Source: Ampelocalamus luodianensis
Lineage: Eukaryota; Streptophyta; Magnoliopsida; Poales; Poaceae
Length of the DNA: 64,000 nucleotides
NCBI GenBank assembly: GCA_036346255.1
Contig: CM070636.1
Location: 27,473,539 to 27,537,538 of the forward strand
Reading direction: 5' to 3'
The notes below the pieces were generated by a model. The model was not told where the DNA came from, ran no database searches, and saw nothing but the letters and a program-made list of their open reading frames with translations. Every line of letters begins with the position of its first letter. The first letter of the stretch is position 1. Shown one piece after another: positions 47,201-60,800 of this stretch. The position numbers were made by a program, and so were the translations under genes.

Positions 47201-49135
47201 TTATACAACTACAACACAACACTTTCTAAATTTTAGGTGCTAACAACACATTTTCTCTCTGGAATGACTTATTCACTTGTCAAATAGGTTTGAGTAAACT
47301 AGAAGTTAACCAAAAAGTTTAGCAGCCATTGAATTCAGTTGTTCCTACTGAAGGGCCCTACTACTCAAAGAGAGAAATAACTTCAGTGGCAAGGAACAGG
47401 GGGTAGCACAGGGGAGCTCGGGTGTCTTGAAGTGGCGGTTGTCGCCTGTGGTTGGAGCAGCGTGGAGGCTGTGGCGATGGCCAAAATGGGTCGCCAGGGT
47501 GCCAAAGGAGCTAGGGGTGGCAGTGGTGCGGCTTGAGCGGCACTATGGCGGCGCAGCTAGGGGATGCGGTGGCCGGCCGTGGAGGTGACATGGTGCGGCA
47601 GCGCCGGAGAGGGAGGGTTGGAAAATAGGGCACGCATGGGCATCTATGAGGTACCTGGAACATGTAGGAGTGATCGACGAAGGCGGAGAGCGGCCGGAGA
47701 GAGCTGTCCATGGTGACGATGGTCGGCGCGGGGTGGTCCTCAACGCGGCGACCTGGGGAGGATGAGAGCCCAAGTGAGTGATCGGATGAGGGAGAGGGAG
47801 TCTAGGGAATGCTCACTGAGGAAGGAATTGAGCTGGGGCTCGCTGGAGAAGACGCGGCGGTGGAGGAAGCGGATTCGTTCGGAGTCGGAGAAGAAGGGTG
47901 GTGCGCGAGTGCTCCGTTGGCTCAAGCCCCAAATTGGCGAGGGGTGTTTGCTCCGTGAGGTAAGGGGTGAGCCGTGACGCGGTTGTGGGTGGTCGGGATT
48001 GGCCGGGGAGATCGGAACGGCAACGGGCGCCCTCAGCAGTGCCGCCATGGCTCTCGGCTTTGGAGCTCGGGTTGAGTTGAGCAAGAGAATTGGAGGGGAA
48101 GGTGGGCGAAAACGAAGAGGGAGAGGAGGTGCACTGCGGGCTCATCTTAAATGGGGGCAAGAAGCTCGGGGTTCCTCGTGTGAACTCGAGCTCATCTCTT
48201 CTCGGTAGTGGTAGCCTTCCTGCGATTTTTTTGGGCGTGGACGGAGAGTGGAGCGATGGCGTCGGTTGGTCGTCTTGGGTAGTGGCACGACGGAGCTGAC
48301 GGAGGGAGACAGAGGAAGCTAGGCGGCGTGGCGCGCGCTCCCTGTGGCGTCACAGCATGCGGCGGCCGCGTGGGGAAGAAGGGCCTACGGGTGGGGCCCG
48401 TAGGTCAGCGGCAGAGGGGAAAGGTGGTGCAGTTCGGCTGGTTCGGCTACAACAGCGGCTCAACCGGCTAAGCTCGAGGAACAGTGGGGAGAGAGGAAAA
48501 AGAGTTTTTCTGATTGTTAGAATATGGCTCAGAAGGTTTAGCGAATTTCTAGATATAGTTCCCTAACTCCAAAATTGATAAAAATTTTAGAGGAGGTTGA
48601 GGAAGTAGAGATGATTATTTTGTAAATTTTGCAGGGTTTTACTTGAAGTACATTTTCCCCTAAAATTATTTTAAGTTCCTGTTTTAAGTATTTGACTTTT
48701 AATTTAGAGGTTTGACTGGTTGTTAAACATATTAATCTAATTTTAAAATTTATGAAATTTTTGCAGGTAATTTTCTTAGTTGTTCCAGAACCTAGGAAAA
48801 TATTTCCAGGAACTTGTTCACAAGTTTTGTTTGTATTTTAAATTCAAACTCAATTTGAATAATCAAATAAACAAGGAACCAAATAATCTTCAAAAATTTC
48901 AGGAAATTCAAACAAGCATATGACAAGAGATAGAATCTGACTGAAATATTCCCACACCTGGAACCTTTTTTGTCTGTCTTCAAATTCAACTTCGGCTTTT
49001 GAATTGTAGAAGAAGTATTGGATTAGTAGGTTTTAACACATTTGCTTTGCAACAAAAGTTTTTAAAAAGTTCAAAATTTCACAAATGCACATTAGATGCT
49101 TACCTAATCCAACTTAAGGATTTTGGGCTGTTACA
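44272..49135 (-). repeat. Gypsy LTR L, about 4.9 kb, minus strand, 3' LTR of its element
   Basis: It runs from TGTGAGACCCCGG to TTTTGGGCTGTTACA. Immediately to the right is a chromovirus-type 3' internal end, so this is a 3' LTR whose 5' mate lies to the right, outside the window. It carries the CTATTCGAATAG module (45056-45067), AT-rich sequence without features (45900-47380), a GC-rich block (47400-48480) with shadow open frames on both strands, and an AT-rich LTR start (48480-49135). Confidence 0.85.
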
Positions 49136-49861
49136 AATCTACCGCCCTTAAAAAGAATCCCGTCCCGAGATTCCGGTAGTTCAGAAGTCAGAACGAAAAG
49201 CTGTTGCAAACTTAACTGGGCTTGGTGACAAAGTCACACTTCGAACTTCGTCGTAAAACGAACTTAAATCCGAAACCAGTGAGGTTCTTTAGAAGAATTA
49301 GGTTCTATAAAGGGTAGCTTGTCGAAGGATTTCTATGGTCCTTCTGTCATGTGTTTTCTATGCGGTTCTTTTAATTCTAACAAAATGCACCATCTACTGT
49401 CTTGATTTCCTTCAAAGATAGAGCAGGAAGATCTTGACATAGTACTTCACGTTGCTGACACATTTTCCTTGCCATTGCTTTATTTAACCTTTCCTTTCTT
49501 GATTCGAAGGCACTTCTGATAGGCCAAGCTTGATGTCGTCTTCTGGTAGAACGAAATAATACTAACTATCTACGAGGTAAGGGGTTACTATAGAGCAGAG
49601 AAAAGAGGTTAATGCATGTTTTATGATAGTCTCACTTAACCCTTACTTCTCTAGTTGTATCTATCTGGCTTGGAGAAGATGCATTGGATGCAGACATGAA
49701 GGGATGCATATGTGGAATTTAGTCCTAAGGCAATTTTAATTTCGGTTAGCGAGAGTGCCACGCTCACATGCATGCTTACATGATTTCATCCAAATGCAAC
49801 AAGACAATACCATTGCGAGGTGAGCATAAGATTCAACAAACAACAATAATCCACACTAGCA
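49136..49861 (-). other. 3' internal end of the element owning LTR L
   Basis: On the minus strand the sequence next to the LTR is TTTTTAAGGGCGGTAGATT preceded by GAATCTCGGGACGGGATTC. This is the 3' end typical of Tekay/Del chromoviruses, including the purine tract. Further in I see no coding similarity for about 700 bases, so it is 3' untranslated or decayed sequence. The interior is interrupted by the next LTR at about 49862. Confidence 0.6.
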
Positions 49862-51444
49862 TGTCTGGTCCTTAATATGGCAATCAATCTCTCAATTGGC
49901 GACTTGAATAAACACTCACTAAGTCATATACATGCTAGTGAAATCAGGTCAAAATCCACACATACACCAAAACAGCTCACAGCACAAACAAGCATACACT
50001 TTGATGTTTAGGTTTTGATTCCATTACTTACCTAGAAGTAACTAGGACTTAGGAAAATGCTAAACTAGCTACAAAATTTCCACAAACAATTCTGGGGGTG
50101 TTTCTGGGATACCAGAGATGCTAGAAAAATTAATCTCTCATATAAAGCTCTGGTTCTGGTTGATACAACATCTCAGACAAGAAAATACATCCTAAGGCTC
50201 AAACAGCATTGAAATTAAGTTCAAGTATGAGCACTACTACCATGCTCGCAAGTTACACCCGTCAAATAACAGAATGACATGCATACATGGATGTAACAAA
50301 GGAAGGCTTATAGGGTTATGTGTGCAAAAACAGCATTTGATATTAAATACCACACTAAGCTCAAAAGCTCAAGTTTTATAAAATCTAAAATTGATTTTTG
50401 AATTGATAACGATAGTGTAGGCACCAACCTAACACCAACATAAACACGGGCACCAACCCGGGGCTTCAACCCACAACTTTTCTCATGGACACCCACCCAA
50501 GACAAAACTGTTTTACAAAAATATTTTTAAATCAAAACCAAAGTCTAACTTTGAGTGGCTTTGCCAGCATATCCATGACCGTGGACACGGCTATTCGAAT
50601 AGTTTTACACTCTGCAGAGGTTGTACAGCTTTACCCACAAGAGATAATCAACTTTTAATGTCCATCTGACACACTTCCGAAGGTGTGCGACTAAGTGATC
50701 ATCACGAGGCCTTTACAATGCGCTATTCCACCATAGTCCTCCTCGCTAAGGTTTCACCCCCTTTGGACTACTCGTCTGCATAGTTTAGGTCCCCTCTTGC
50801 GCCAGGTGGGACTAACAAAGGTCATGAAAGACTACCCACCGCATCAATAGAAACGACCATGATGGAACTTTGCAAATTAATCAGCCAGGTCCTGCCCATA
50901 CAGGACATGTGGTAGTACGATGTGGCTTAGCAAGATGCGGCTCGAAGACCGGTCCTTAATTGACCTAGGCGACATCCATCAAAACCCTGGGCCTCAACCT
51001 ACCTAGTTGAGCCCGTGCAAAAACCCGCACCCACCAGACAACCAATTCGCCCAAGTCCAAAACATCATTTATTTCATTTTTCAAAGTCATTTATAAACTT
51101 CCATAACACACCAATGCTATGGATACAATTTAAACCACAATTGAATTTTGGCTGAAATTCCCCAAATTAAACATGTTTGGTCGATAAGCATAGCTAAGCA
51201 TAATTCTTTCCAAAAGATCCTAGTTCATACTATCGTATCAACTAGGTTTTTATCTAGGGTGAAAATATGTTTGATTCGATATCAAATTTGGCCATATGAA
51301 GGATTTAGGCATATCTACGAATTTAAAAACAGGAATTTAAATAATTGAATATAAATAAGCATATAGTAATAATTTAAAACAGGATTTAAATAATTTAAAA
51401 TAATGGGTGCAAATATGACCAAGAATGTAACTTGCCTTGCTTGA

Positions 51445-51521
51445 TGAGGTGATGTTGTTTTCCTTAACAGGTCACCTGGTACTGAGGTGATGTTGTTTTC
51501 CTTAACAGGTCACCTAGTACT
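51445..51521 (-). repeat. 38-bp tandem duplication in LTR A
   Basis: GAGGTGATGTTG...GGTCACCT-GTACT occurs twice head to tail. The same doubled unit is in LTR B near 55938-56014, so it predates the duplication of the LTR. Confidence 0.8.
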
Positions 51522-52335
51522 CACAAGTACTTTCTCTAGGAAGTCCAAGTGTACAATCATGATGATCATACAGTCAAAATCAATCCTCTTATGAGCTCTT
51601 TAAACGGCGTCGAAATCTGACTATCCGAAGTCGTCGAAATCTACTCGCGAAATAAGCCAAATTCAAATAAAATTAAAATAACAACTCAAATGAACTCCAA
51701 ATTGAAATATTTTGGTTTATTTAGCTAGATTACAATTTTATACAAATTTTGCAACTTGAATCGCCCAAATTGGAGCTCGAATGCAAAACATATGAGCTTT
51801 GGAAAATTCGAAATACATGAAATGATAGATTTAGGGTTTTTTCTGAATTTTGGGAATTATTTTCATAAAGGAAATTCGAGATATTGCGCAAGATTATGTC
51901 AGCGAGGGAAAATCCTTTTTCCCGGTCGAATTATTTTAAAACCGAAAATGTGCGAGTCTATGAAAAGTGGGCCCATGGTCAATGGACCACGCCCACGACC
52001 AGTCAACGGTCCATGATGGACCCGGTCCATAGCTACAGTGAACAGGGGGTGGGGGTGCTGTGTGTGCAAGATGATGTGGTGCTGACTGGGCATCCATGTC
52101 ACTGCCACGCATGTGGGTATGATGATGTGGTGCCCATGTGGCAGCCACGTCAGCATGGATGGTGGGGTGGCGCATGCGTGGCCGTGAGGTGGCACCCACG
52201 TGGCGGTGCCACGTCACCCAATACCGGTGACAGCTCGGCCGTGAGCTCGCCGGCGCTACGTGCCGTGGCGAGCTCCGGCGAGGTGCTCATCGGAGAGAGG
52301 AGAGCGAGGGGACCATGAGGCTCACCTCGGTGGCT

Positions 52336-54871
52336 CACCCCAGCTCAGCATTGAGCCTGGAATGCTACTAAAATTAAATTAAAACTAAACTAAACTAAGA
52401 CCAATTACAATTTTTTGGCAAAACCCCCTTTGTATAGTCAACTATACCGAGGTTCCAATAATTAATCATGGCATTTATCACTATCTTCATAATCAAGTTC
52501 ACTCAGACATGCAAGATAATCGATTAAACATAATCAAGACATGCTATTCTCATTATGACAATTAATCTGATACTCATAACCATCCATGAGTGATTATCAA
52601 ACAATTTACTTATTCCTGAAATGAAACTAAATGGCAAACGCCTTAAGGTTGTGAGGTAGTGAGTGCATCCAACATCTACTCCCTCCCATGCATGTCGTTC
52701 CTGCCAGTTGTACCTAAAACATATCAAAGCAAGAGTGAGCCCAAAGACTCAGCAAGTATCAACAAGGCTAAAACAAGTTCGCAGTCATAGCATCAATAAT
52801 CCACAATAACATTACACTAATCATAGCTTTCATACTTATGGAATGCGATCAATGCAATGCACCTTTTGAACTTTATCTCTTTTTGCATTTTACCGGTAAT
52901 GGGGTATACATCCGTCGATGTGTACCCTTGCACTGCGTCTCTCTCCGCATTGGGACCAAGAGCCTATACACCACATGTATAGGGACCTTTGCCCATCATC
53001 TCAATGATGGGGACCTCTTTACTCATTGCCCACATCCCACGAATGTGGGGACCTCAAGCCCGTCATCTACATGACGGGGACCTCGAACATGCATAGTCAC
53101 CACATGACCAATCCTCCAATATGATTGCATGATGCACATGAACAAAATTTTAAACCATCATACATATGGATTCACAACAACGACATGCATGAATAAACTT
53201 ATTCATACTTCTAGCATTCCTCATCATTGACATTCATAGCATTCTAGCATCCATGAATAGCACATATATTCATTATACTAGCAAACATGAACAATCTTTC
53301 ATGAATAACAATTAATCATATCTCAAATATTTACCATCCTTAATCATACATATCACACTATCAACCTTGCATGGTTATTACGCATCAAAGTACCAGCACC
53401 CTCTATCAAACATCCATAATTATTCTCTCAATCAGAGTACTTACATTCGCCAAGATAAACTGGAACTCATCACAAAAACATCCATACATGGCTATTATGA
53501 GCCAAACACAAACAGTCACAGCATACAAGCATAATTATACGATAACCCGAATACTTGCCTTAACCGTGCGAGAACGGTGGACGCGAAGAGGGCGCTGCCC
53601 CTGGGATCACGCTCCCACCTGAACATAAAGATAACCCAATCTAAGACCAACATACTGGACCAAAAGCATAAATAACAACCCAATTGAACTCACTAAACTT
53701 CCAAGCATTTTCCAGTCTTCCAATTTCTAGCGATCGCTTTGGTGTTCACTGCGGACAGTCAACTTCTAAAATACATAACTTTCTGCTTTGGAGTCCAAAT
53801 GAGGTGTTCTCAGACTTTATGGAAAGGTAACTAAATTCCCCAACTAAACCTAGTTGAGGGGCCCTTCTAAATCGGCCATCTGATACCCCTACCAAGCCAA
53901 ATTAAAAGACAACAAAATTCACGTCGGGTTCTCTGGACAGAACACTAAAACCACCATAACTTTTGCTACGAAAGTCCAAATCTTTCGTTCTTTATCTCTC
54001 TGAAAAGGTATGGAAATTACCTACATTTTTCGTTATATTGAGATCCCCTGATTTTCCATTTAACTAACAGATTTAACCAGATTTCTACAGACTGTCCCAA
54101 TACTGACAGATCAGCAGGACAGCGATACTAAACAATTCATAACTCCCTGACCGTTAATCGGATTTGGGCATTCTTGGCGGCCACTGAAAGCTAAGAACAT
54201 TATATACAAAACTGTAGGAGATCAAAACTCCTAATTCGGCATTTAAAGTCACAAAATTGGCCACGCAACAATCTGGACAGAACACAATCTAATGGCAACC
54301 CGCAGCCGATCCACTAAACGAATTCGTAAACGCATCTAATACAAAAGATTCAGCGGGGGAAGGGTCTTCGTTACCCTAGATGCCGCTGAAGATCACAAGC
54401 TCCTGTTGGTGATCTCTCTTCCATCTCTTCTCTTTTCTCTCTCCCCTCTTCCTTCTCTTCTTGGCCGACCACGACAAAGGAGATCCTTCTTCCTCACTTG
54501 GCCGACAGCAATGGGGACTAGGGGAGGGGCGCAAGGGAGAGAGTAACGAGGGAGGGGAGGGGAGGTTGGGGGCGCAAGGGTGGAGGATGGGAGGGGTGGG
54601 GTAGTGGCGGCACAAGAGGGGAGAGGTGGGAGGCATGAGGGAGTGGGGGCGGCTAGGGTTTAGGGGAAGTGGCGCGCCCCCCTCTCCACTTGGCCGGCCA
54701 CCCCCATGGGCCAGGGCCCAAGCCCAAGTTGCCAACTAAACGCGGGAAACCCCCTCTTAATTCCTGATTCGCCGATTTTTCTTAAAATAAAACTTCTCCC
54801 GATTAATTAATCTCTCCCGATTAAATAATCTCTCCCGATTCTAATGCTTTTCACACTATCGGGGTATTACA
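52336..54871 (-). repeat. Diverged relative of solo LTR I, minus strand
   Basis: The right end CGGGGTATTACA is the complement of TGTAATACCCCG, comparable with TGTAATATCCCG of LTR I. Matching landmarks include GAGTGAGCCCAAAGACTCAG (52733), the GTAACGAAGACC junction (54360-54380) and CTTCACC-type repeats. The left 250 bases of the family are missing and there is no clear target duplication, so it was inserted or trimmed together with a deletion. The 119-codon frame at 54376-54735 is untranslated leader sequence, not a gene. Confidence 0.65.
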
Positions 54872-54980
54872 GACGGTGGTTGGGGCGTGGCCAGAGGAGG
54901 AAGAACGTGGGGGAGAAGAAGGTGCGGCGGGCCCACATGGTAGTGGCAGGTGAGGTAGTAGGCGGGTGGGCCGGGGAAGG

Positions 54981-55024
<44 letters not shown>

Positions 55025-55652
55025 GTGTGCAGCTCGTGATGGCCGTTCGATTCAAATCGGACGGTCGGGGTTGGTGGAGAGGTTCGGTCCTCCGAAAGTG
55101 ACGTCAAAATCTGGCTGTTGATCTTCGATCCAACGGTCGAAAAGCTTTGAAGTGGAAAAACGCGCGGGAGAATGGGCCGCGTGGGCCGCGCGCGTGCGGA
55201 AAGGAATTGGGCTAGAAAAGATTCGGCCCATTAAGGGTTTTGGGATTTTAAATTGATTTCTAATTCAAATAATTCTAGTAATTCGTTTAGGCTTTAGAAA
55301 ATGGTAAAATAAATCCAAACATTATGGAAAAATTCACATAAATTCCCTTATTTATTTTAGATTTAATAAAATTATTTCCAACTATTAATTGGCTTTTAAT
55401 TTTGCAAATAAATTATTTTGGCTTTTAAAATACTTTGGAAAAAGCTTTAAAATTCTAGAAAATTCCAGAAATTAATTAATTTTTTATTTTTCAAATCAAG
55501 CCAAATAAAACTTCATGAACTTCAAATAAATTTTACTTTTGACTTCAAAAATTCAAATAAAGTAATAGAACTCTTTCAAATTTTTTAGAATTTCCAACAA
55601 AATAATAACTTTATTTATTTTATTTCTGGTAACATAACCTTGGGATGTTACA

Positions 55653-57866
55653 AGCATGTTAAACATGTTTGGTCTATAAGCATTGCTAAACATAATTCTT
55701 TCCAAAAGATCCTAGTTCATACTATCGTATCAACTAGGTTTTTATCTAGGGTGATAATATGTTTGATTTGATATCAAATTTAGCCATATAAAAGATTTAG
55801 GCATATCTATGAATTTTAAAACAGGAATTTAAATAATTGAATATAAATAAGCATACAGTAATAATTTAAAACAGGATTTAAATAATTTAAAATAATAGGT
55901 GCAAATATGATAAAAAAATGTAACTTGTCTTGCTTGATGAGGTGATGTTGTTTTCCTTAACAGGTCACCTAGTACTGAGGTGATGTTGTTTTTCTTAACA
56001 GGTCACCTAGTACTCACAAGTACTTTCTCCAGGAAGTCCAAGTGTACAATCACGATGACCATACAGTCAAAATCAATCCTCTTATGAGCTCTTCAAACGG
56101 CGTTGAAATCTGACTCTCCGAAGTCGTCGAAATCTACTCGCGAAATAAGCTAAATTCAAATAAAATTCAAATAATAACTCAAATGAACTCCAAATTGAAA
56201 TATTTTGGTTTATTTAGGTAGATTACAATTTTATACAAATTTTGCAACTTGAATCGCCCAAATCGGAGCTCGGATGCAAAAGATATGAGCTTTGAAAGAT
56301 TGGAAATACATTAAATGATAGATTTAGGGTTTTTTTTTCTGAATTTTGGGAATTATTTTTGTAATGGAAATTCAAGATATTGCACAAGATGACGTCAGCA
56401 AGGGAAAATCCTTTTTCCTGGCCGAATTATTTTAAAATCGAAAATGTGCGAGTCTATGACAGGTGGGCCCGTGGTCAATGGACCACGCTCACGACCAGTC
56501 AACATTCCATGATGGACCCGGTTCATAGCTACAGTGAACAGGGGGTGGGGGTGCTGTGTGTGCAAGATGATGTGGCACTGACTAGGCATCCATGTCATTG
56601 CCACGCATGTGGGTATGATGATGTGGTGCCCATGTGGCAGCCACGTCAGCGTGGATGGTGGGGTGGCGCATGCGTGGTCGTGAGGTGGCACCCACGTGGC
56701 GGTGCCACGTCACCCAATACCAGCGATAGCTCGGCCGTGAGCTCGCCAGCGCTACGTGCCGTGGCGAGCTCCAGCGAGGTGCTCATCGAAGAGAGGCGAG
56801 CGAGGGGACCATGAGGCTCACCTCGGTGGCGCAAGGGCGCGAAAAGATCACCGGCGACGAGAGGTTTAGCGGTGGCGCAAACGGGTTCACGGCGGCGCAG
56901 GAGTTCTGATGGCTCTCCGTTGATGTAGAGGTGTGCACCGGGACGCTGAGGAGGCGGCGGTGCTGATGGTGTAGGCGACGATGGCGAGGAGGCGGTGTCG
57001 GCGCCGGAAGTGGCGGAGGAAGAGCTTGCGATCGGCGGCGAGGAATTGCGAAATCCGGCCAAAAGAGAGTGAGGGAGGAGGAGTGGGTGGCGGGGGTGGA
57101 ACGAGGAGGGGAAGGGGCTCAATGTGCTCCCTTTTATAGGCCATGGGGAGGCCGTTAGAGGGAGATCGTGGGCGCGGCAATGGCGGTGGTGGCGGTTGGG
57201 CGTGCGGGCGAACCGGGCGTGGAGAGAGGGGAGAAAGTGGGGGAGTGCAGGCGGCGTGAGACGCGGGAGTGAGCGCGCGTGGCCATGTGATGGGAGGGGG
57301 CGGAGAAGGTGGCGTTGACGGAGCTCCCGCGGGTAAAAATGGCGACGGTTGGGGCGTGGCCAGAGGAGGAAGAACGTGGGGGAGAAGAAGGTGCGGCGGG
57401 CCCACACGGCAGTGGCAGGTGAGGTGGCTGCCGGTGAGGCTGGGGAAGGGTGAGGGAGAGAGAGAGAGAGGAGGAGGCGCGTAGCTCGTGATGGCCATCC
57501 GATTCAAATCGGACGATCGGGGTTGGTGGAGAGGTTCGGTCCTCCGAAAGTGACGTCAAAATCTGGCCGTTCATCTTCGATCCAACGGTCGAAAAACTTT
57601 GAAGTGGAAAAAACGCGTGGGAGAATGGGCCGCGTGGGCTGCGCGCGTGCGGAAAGGATTCGGCCCATTAAGGGTTTTGGGATTTATATTGATTTCTAAT
57701 TAAAATAATTCTAGTAATTCGTTTAGGCTTTAGAAAATGGTAAAATAAATTCAAAAATTATGGGAAAATTCACAGAAATTCCCTTATTTATTTTGAATTT
57801 AACAAAATTATTTCCAACTATTAATTGGCTTTTAATTTTGCAAATAAATTATTTTGGCTTTTAAAA
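55653..57866 (-). repeat. Gypsy LTR B fragment, minus strand
   Basis: It starts mid-LTR with TTAAACATGTTTGG, continues collinearly with LTR A including the segment A has lost, and is cut at 57866 by LTR C in the sequence GGCTTTTAAAA. The long open frames at 56646-57574 on the minus strand fall in its GC-rich leader and differ from each other only by frame, so they are not genes. A CACGTGGC-rich stretch (56570-56710) is shared with 52080-52210. Confidence 0.75.
57131..57138 (-). promoter_or_regulatory. TATA box of LTR B
   Basis: TATAAAAG on the minus strand in GGCCTATAAAAGGGAG, upstream (in LTR sense) of the GC-rich leader. Confidence 0.6.
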
Positions 57867-60800
57867 TGTCGAACCCGGGAACGAAGGATCCCGAATTCTC
57901 TGTGTTCAAACACCAGTCCAGGATTTCCAGTGTACACAGTCTCACAAAAATGAATATCACATTCATATCACGAAAACGTAATTGGCATTAAATAAATAAC
58001 TGTTTAATACAAATGAGTCTGAATAATAATATCAAATGTCAAATGATAAACACAGCGGAAATAATATAATAGTGGGAGCCACACGATGCGCCACGAGCAA
58101 TCGTGCAGGTCGAGAAGGCCTACTCGTCCGGTCCTCACGTCAAGATAGCAGTCTTCTCCTGAATAAGATTTATTCAAAGAAGAGTGAGCACTACTACCGT
58201 GCTCGCAAGTCACACCCAATATTGAATTTAAATGCATGCATAAGGAAACAAGTGAGTATGGCGGGGTTGTTTGCATAAAAAAGATTTTCAGCTTGAATAA
58301 GCATAGTAGTTTCTAAGGCAATTTTATACTATGGATAAAATCATATTTTGAAATAACAATGATATAATGTGGATAACCTCCAATGATAAAGTGAAGGATC
58401 CTCCTAACACTTGGCTTCCCCCTAAATTTTCATAAGGATTAACCATCCTCAACATTTAATAAAGCATTTTAAAACCAAAAACAATTTAACTTTAAGTGGC
58501 CCGCTAGCATGTCCATGATCATGACGCGCTATTCGAATAGTTTCTACTCGCAGAGTTGGTACAACTTACCCACATGAGGTGACATGCTCGTTATGTCGGC
58601 CAATTCACGCTCCGTAGGCGTGTGGTGAGCAATTACCATGAGGCCTTTACAATGTTTTATCCTAGTACATTCATGCCCGCTAAGGTTTCGCCCCTTTGAT
58701 GACCGCCCTCGGAAGCCCTCTGCGCCAAGTGGGAATAAAACGTCTAACCGACACCCACAAAATCACATGACATAAATATACTAGGACATCACAAATTAGT
58801 TAGCCAAATCCTACCCATACAGGACATGTGGTGGTACGTTATGGCATAGCAATGAGCGGCTCAAAGACCGGTCCTCAATTGACTTAAGGCGTCATTCCTA
58901 CAACCCATGGGCCTTGATCTTAACAGATCAAACCTGCATAAACCTGCACCCACCATTCCGACCATTTCGCCCAAGTCCAAACCCATTTTGGTTTTATTTT
59001 GAATAAAAACTTCATTTATAAACTCATGTGGTAAAACAATACCACGATGTCAAGTTTGAAAACAATTTGTAGAAATGTGGTGTAAACCCTCCCAAATTCT
59101 GTAAATGTGGACTAAGCTTGGCTAAGCATATATTTGAATTTTGGTAATATCTTGCTTATGGTATCAAGGTAGTCAGATACAACAGTCAAATTTGGCCATA
59201 CAATAACATATGGAATTAACTATATGTAAAACAGGATATTAAAATATTTATAGCAACATATGCATGCAATAAAGAATTTAAAAACTGAAAATAACTTAAA
59301 ATAATAGGGGCAATATGGTCAATGGTGTAACTTGCCTTGGTCGATGTCTTGAAATTCTAAATCTTCAGTTTGATCGAACTCTCCGGAGTCGTCGAATTCT
59401 ATACGCGAAAATACGACAATTTCAATATGCAAATTCAAATAAATTCAAAAACATAGCTCAAATTAACTCCAAACTGAAATATTTTGGTTTAGTTAGCTAG
59501 ATTATAATTTTATATAAATTTTGCAATTTGAATCACCCAATTTGGAGTTCATATGCAAAAGTTATGAATTTTTGAAGTTTATATCTAAATCTGAAATTTT
59601 ATTGAATTTCCAGAATTATTTTCCTACTGAAAATCCATTTATTGCGCAATGATTACATCAGCTACAGTATTTCGGAAAATAAAAGATTTTAAAAAGAATT
59701 TTGACAGGTGGGCCCCATGAGTTAGTGACTCGGCCCATGTGGACCAAGTCCACTGAACCTTGGAAGATCTGGCGCGGTGGACCAAGCCACGCGAGCGTGT
59801 GCGTGGCGCTGACCGTGCGCCACATGGGCAGACACGCAAGCGCGAGGGTGAGGTGGCACCGAGGTGGCAAGGCCACGTCAGCCCGACGGTGAAAGTGCCT
59901 CGGCGGCGAGCTTACCTTGGGGCGGCGGAACGGGGCGTTTTGGTCGTCGGCGACGAGGTTTGGCGGCGGTCGCCGGCCCGGTGAAGTAGCGATCCGACGA
60001 CCCTCCGCGAGTGGGTGTGCGCCGAAGCCATGCGACGGCGATGCGGTGCCAAGATGTGGACGGAGAGGACGCGCGCGGCGGCGGCGGCGGAAACGGTCTA
60101 AGCTTCACGGTCGCCGACGATGAAAACTCCAATTCGGCGCTAGAGATGAAAAGAGTGGCAATGGTTGGTGGCGCGGAGCGGTGGAGAATTGCGCACCCGA
60201 GGTCGCCTTTATAGGCGCCGGGTGTTCGGAGCGACGTGGAGAAGGTGGGGTCGGCGCGGCGGTTGCGGTGTTGTGGCGAACCGGCGCGAGAAGAAGGAAG
60301 GAGGTGGGGATCGTGTGCGGCGATCGGTTCGCCTCGTGCGCACGACGCGAAAGGCGGGCGGTTGGGATTAGGCTGTTGGCGGCTCTCTTCGCGTGCGCGG
60401 CAATGGCGGGCACCGCTATGGCGCGAGGAAGGAGAAGGCGAGAAGACGAAGAAACGAAGGCGTTGGATTTGATCCAACGGTTGGGGCTAATCGAGAGTGG
60501 AAGAGCGTAGGAATCCCGCCGTAGGATTTAGATTGAAGGGTTTAGATTAGAAGGTTTTAAGTCTCCGGCGCACGAAGATCTCGCCGTTAGATCAAGATCG
60601 CACGGCTCATATTGTTGAGGATATTCGACCGTGCGGTGGTTAAACAAGATCTTGACCGTCGGCACGATCGAGTGGTGGAGTTCGGAAGGGCGCGTGTGCG
60701 TGGCGCGAGCGTTGGATTAAGATCCAACGGTGGATGAGGAGGTGAGAGAGAGGTGCGAGCATTGGGTGAAAGCGCACATGGAGGGAAATTTGGGCCTGAG

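Larger units (their letters stand above)
49862..55652 (-). repeat. Gypsy LTR A, minus strand, interrupted by a second LTR
   Basis: The right end is CCTTGGGATGTTACA. The left end is uncertain: TGTCTGGTCC at 49862 lies at the expected distance from the CTATTCGAATAG module (50591-50602), and the flanks TAGCA/AGCAT nearly agree. Bases 51165-52335 are repeated at 55655-56830. The relative of LTR I occupies 52336-54871, and about 0.5 kb present in LTR B (56831-57345) is missing at that junction. A 38-bp direct repeat lies at 51445-51521, and a (GA)17 run at 54987-55020. Confidence 0.65.

Noticed and set aside
49857..55657. Target duplication for LTR A (TAGCA / AGCAT)
   Set aside because: The words agree only when shifted by one base. 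Since the right flank is another LTR of the same family, the boundary may be a recombination product.
56646..57574. Overlapping minus-strand open frames of 253, 206 and 139 codons
   Set aside because: They lie in the GC-rich leader of LTR B, overlap each other in different frames, consist of Pro/Arg/Ser/His-rich low-complexity sequence, and show no domain. High GC removes stop codons by chance.
59760..60510. Several open frames of 60-199 codons on both strands
   Set aside because: GC-rich leader of LTR C. Frames mirror each other on both strands and have no homology signal.
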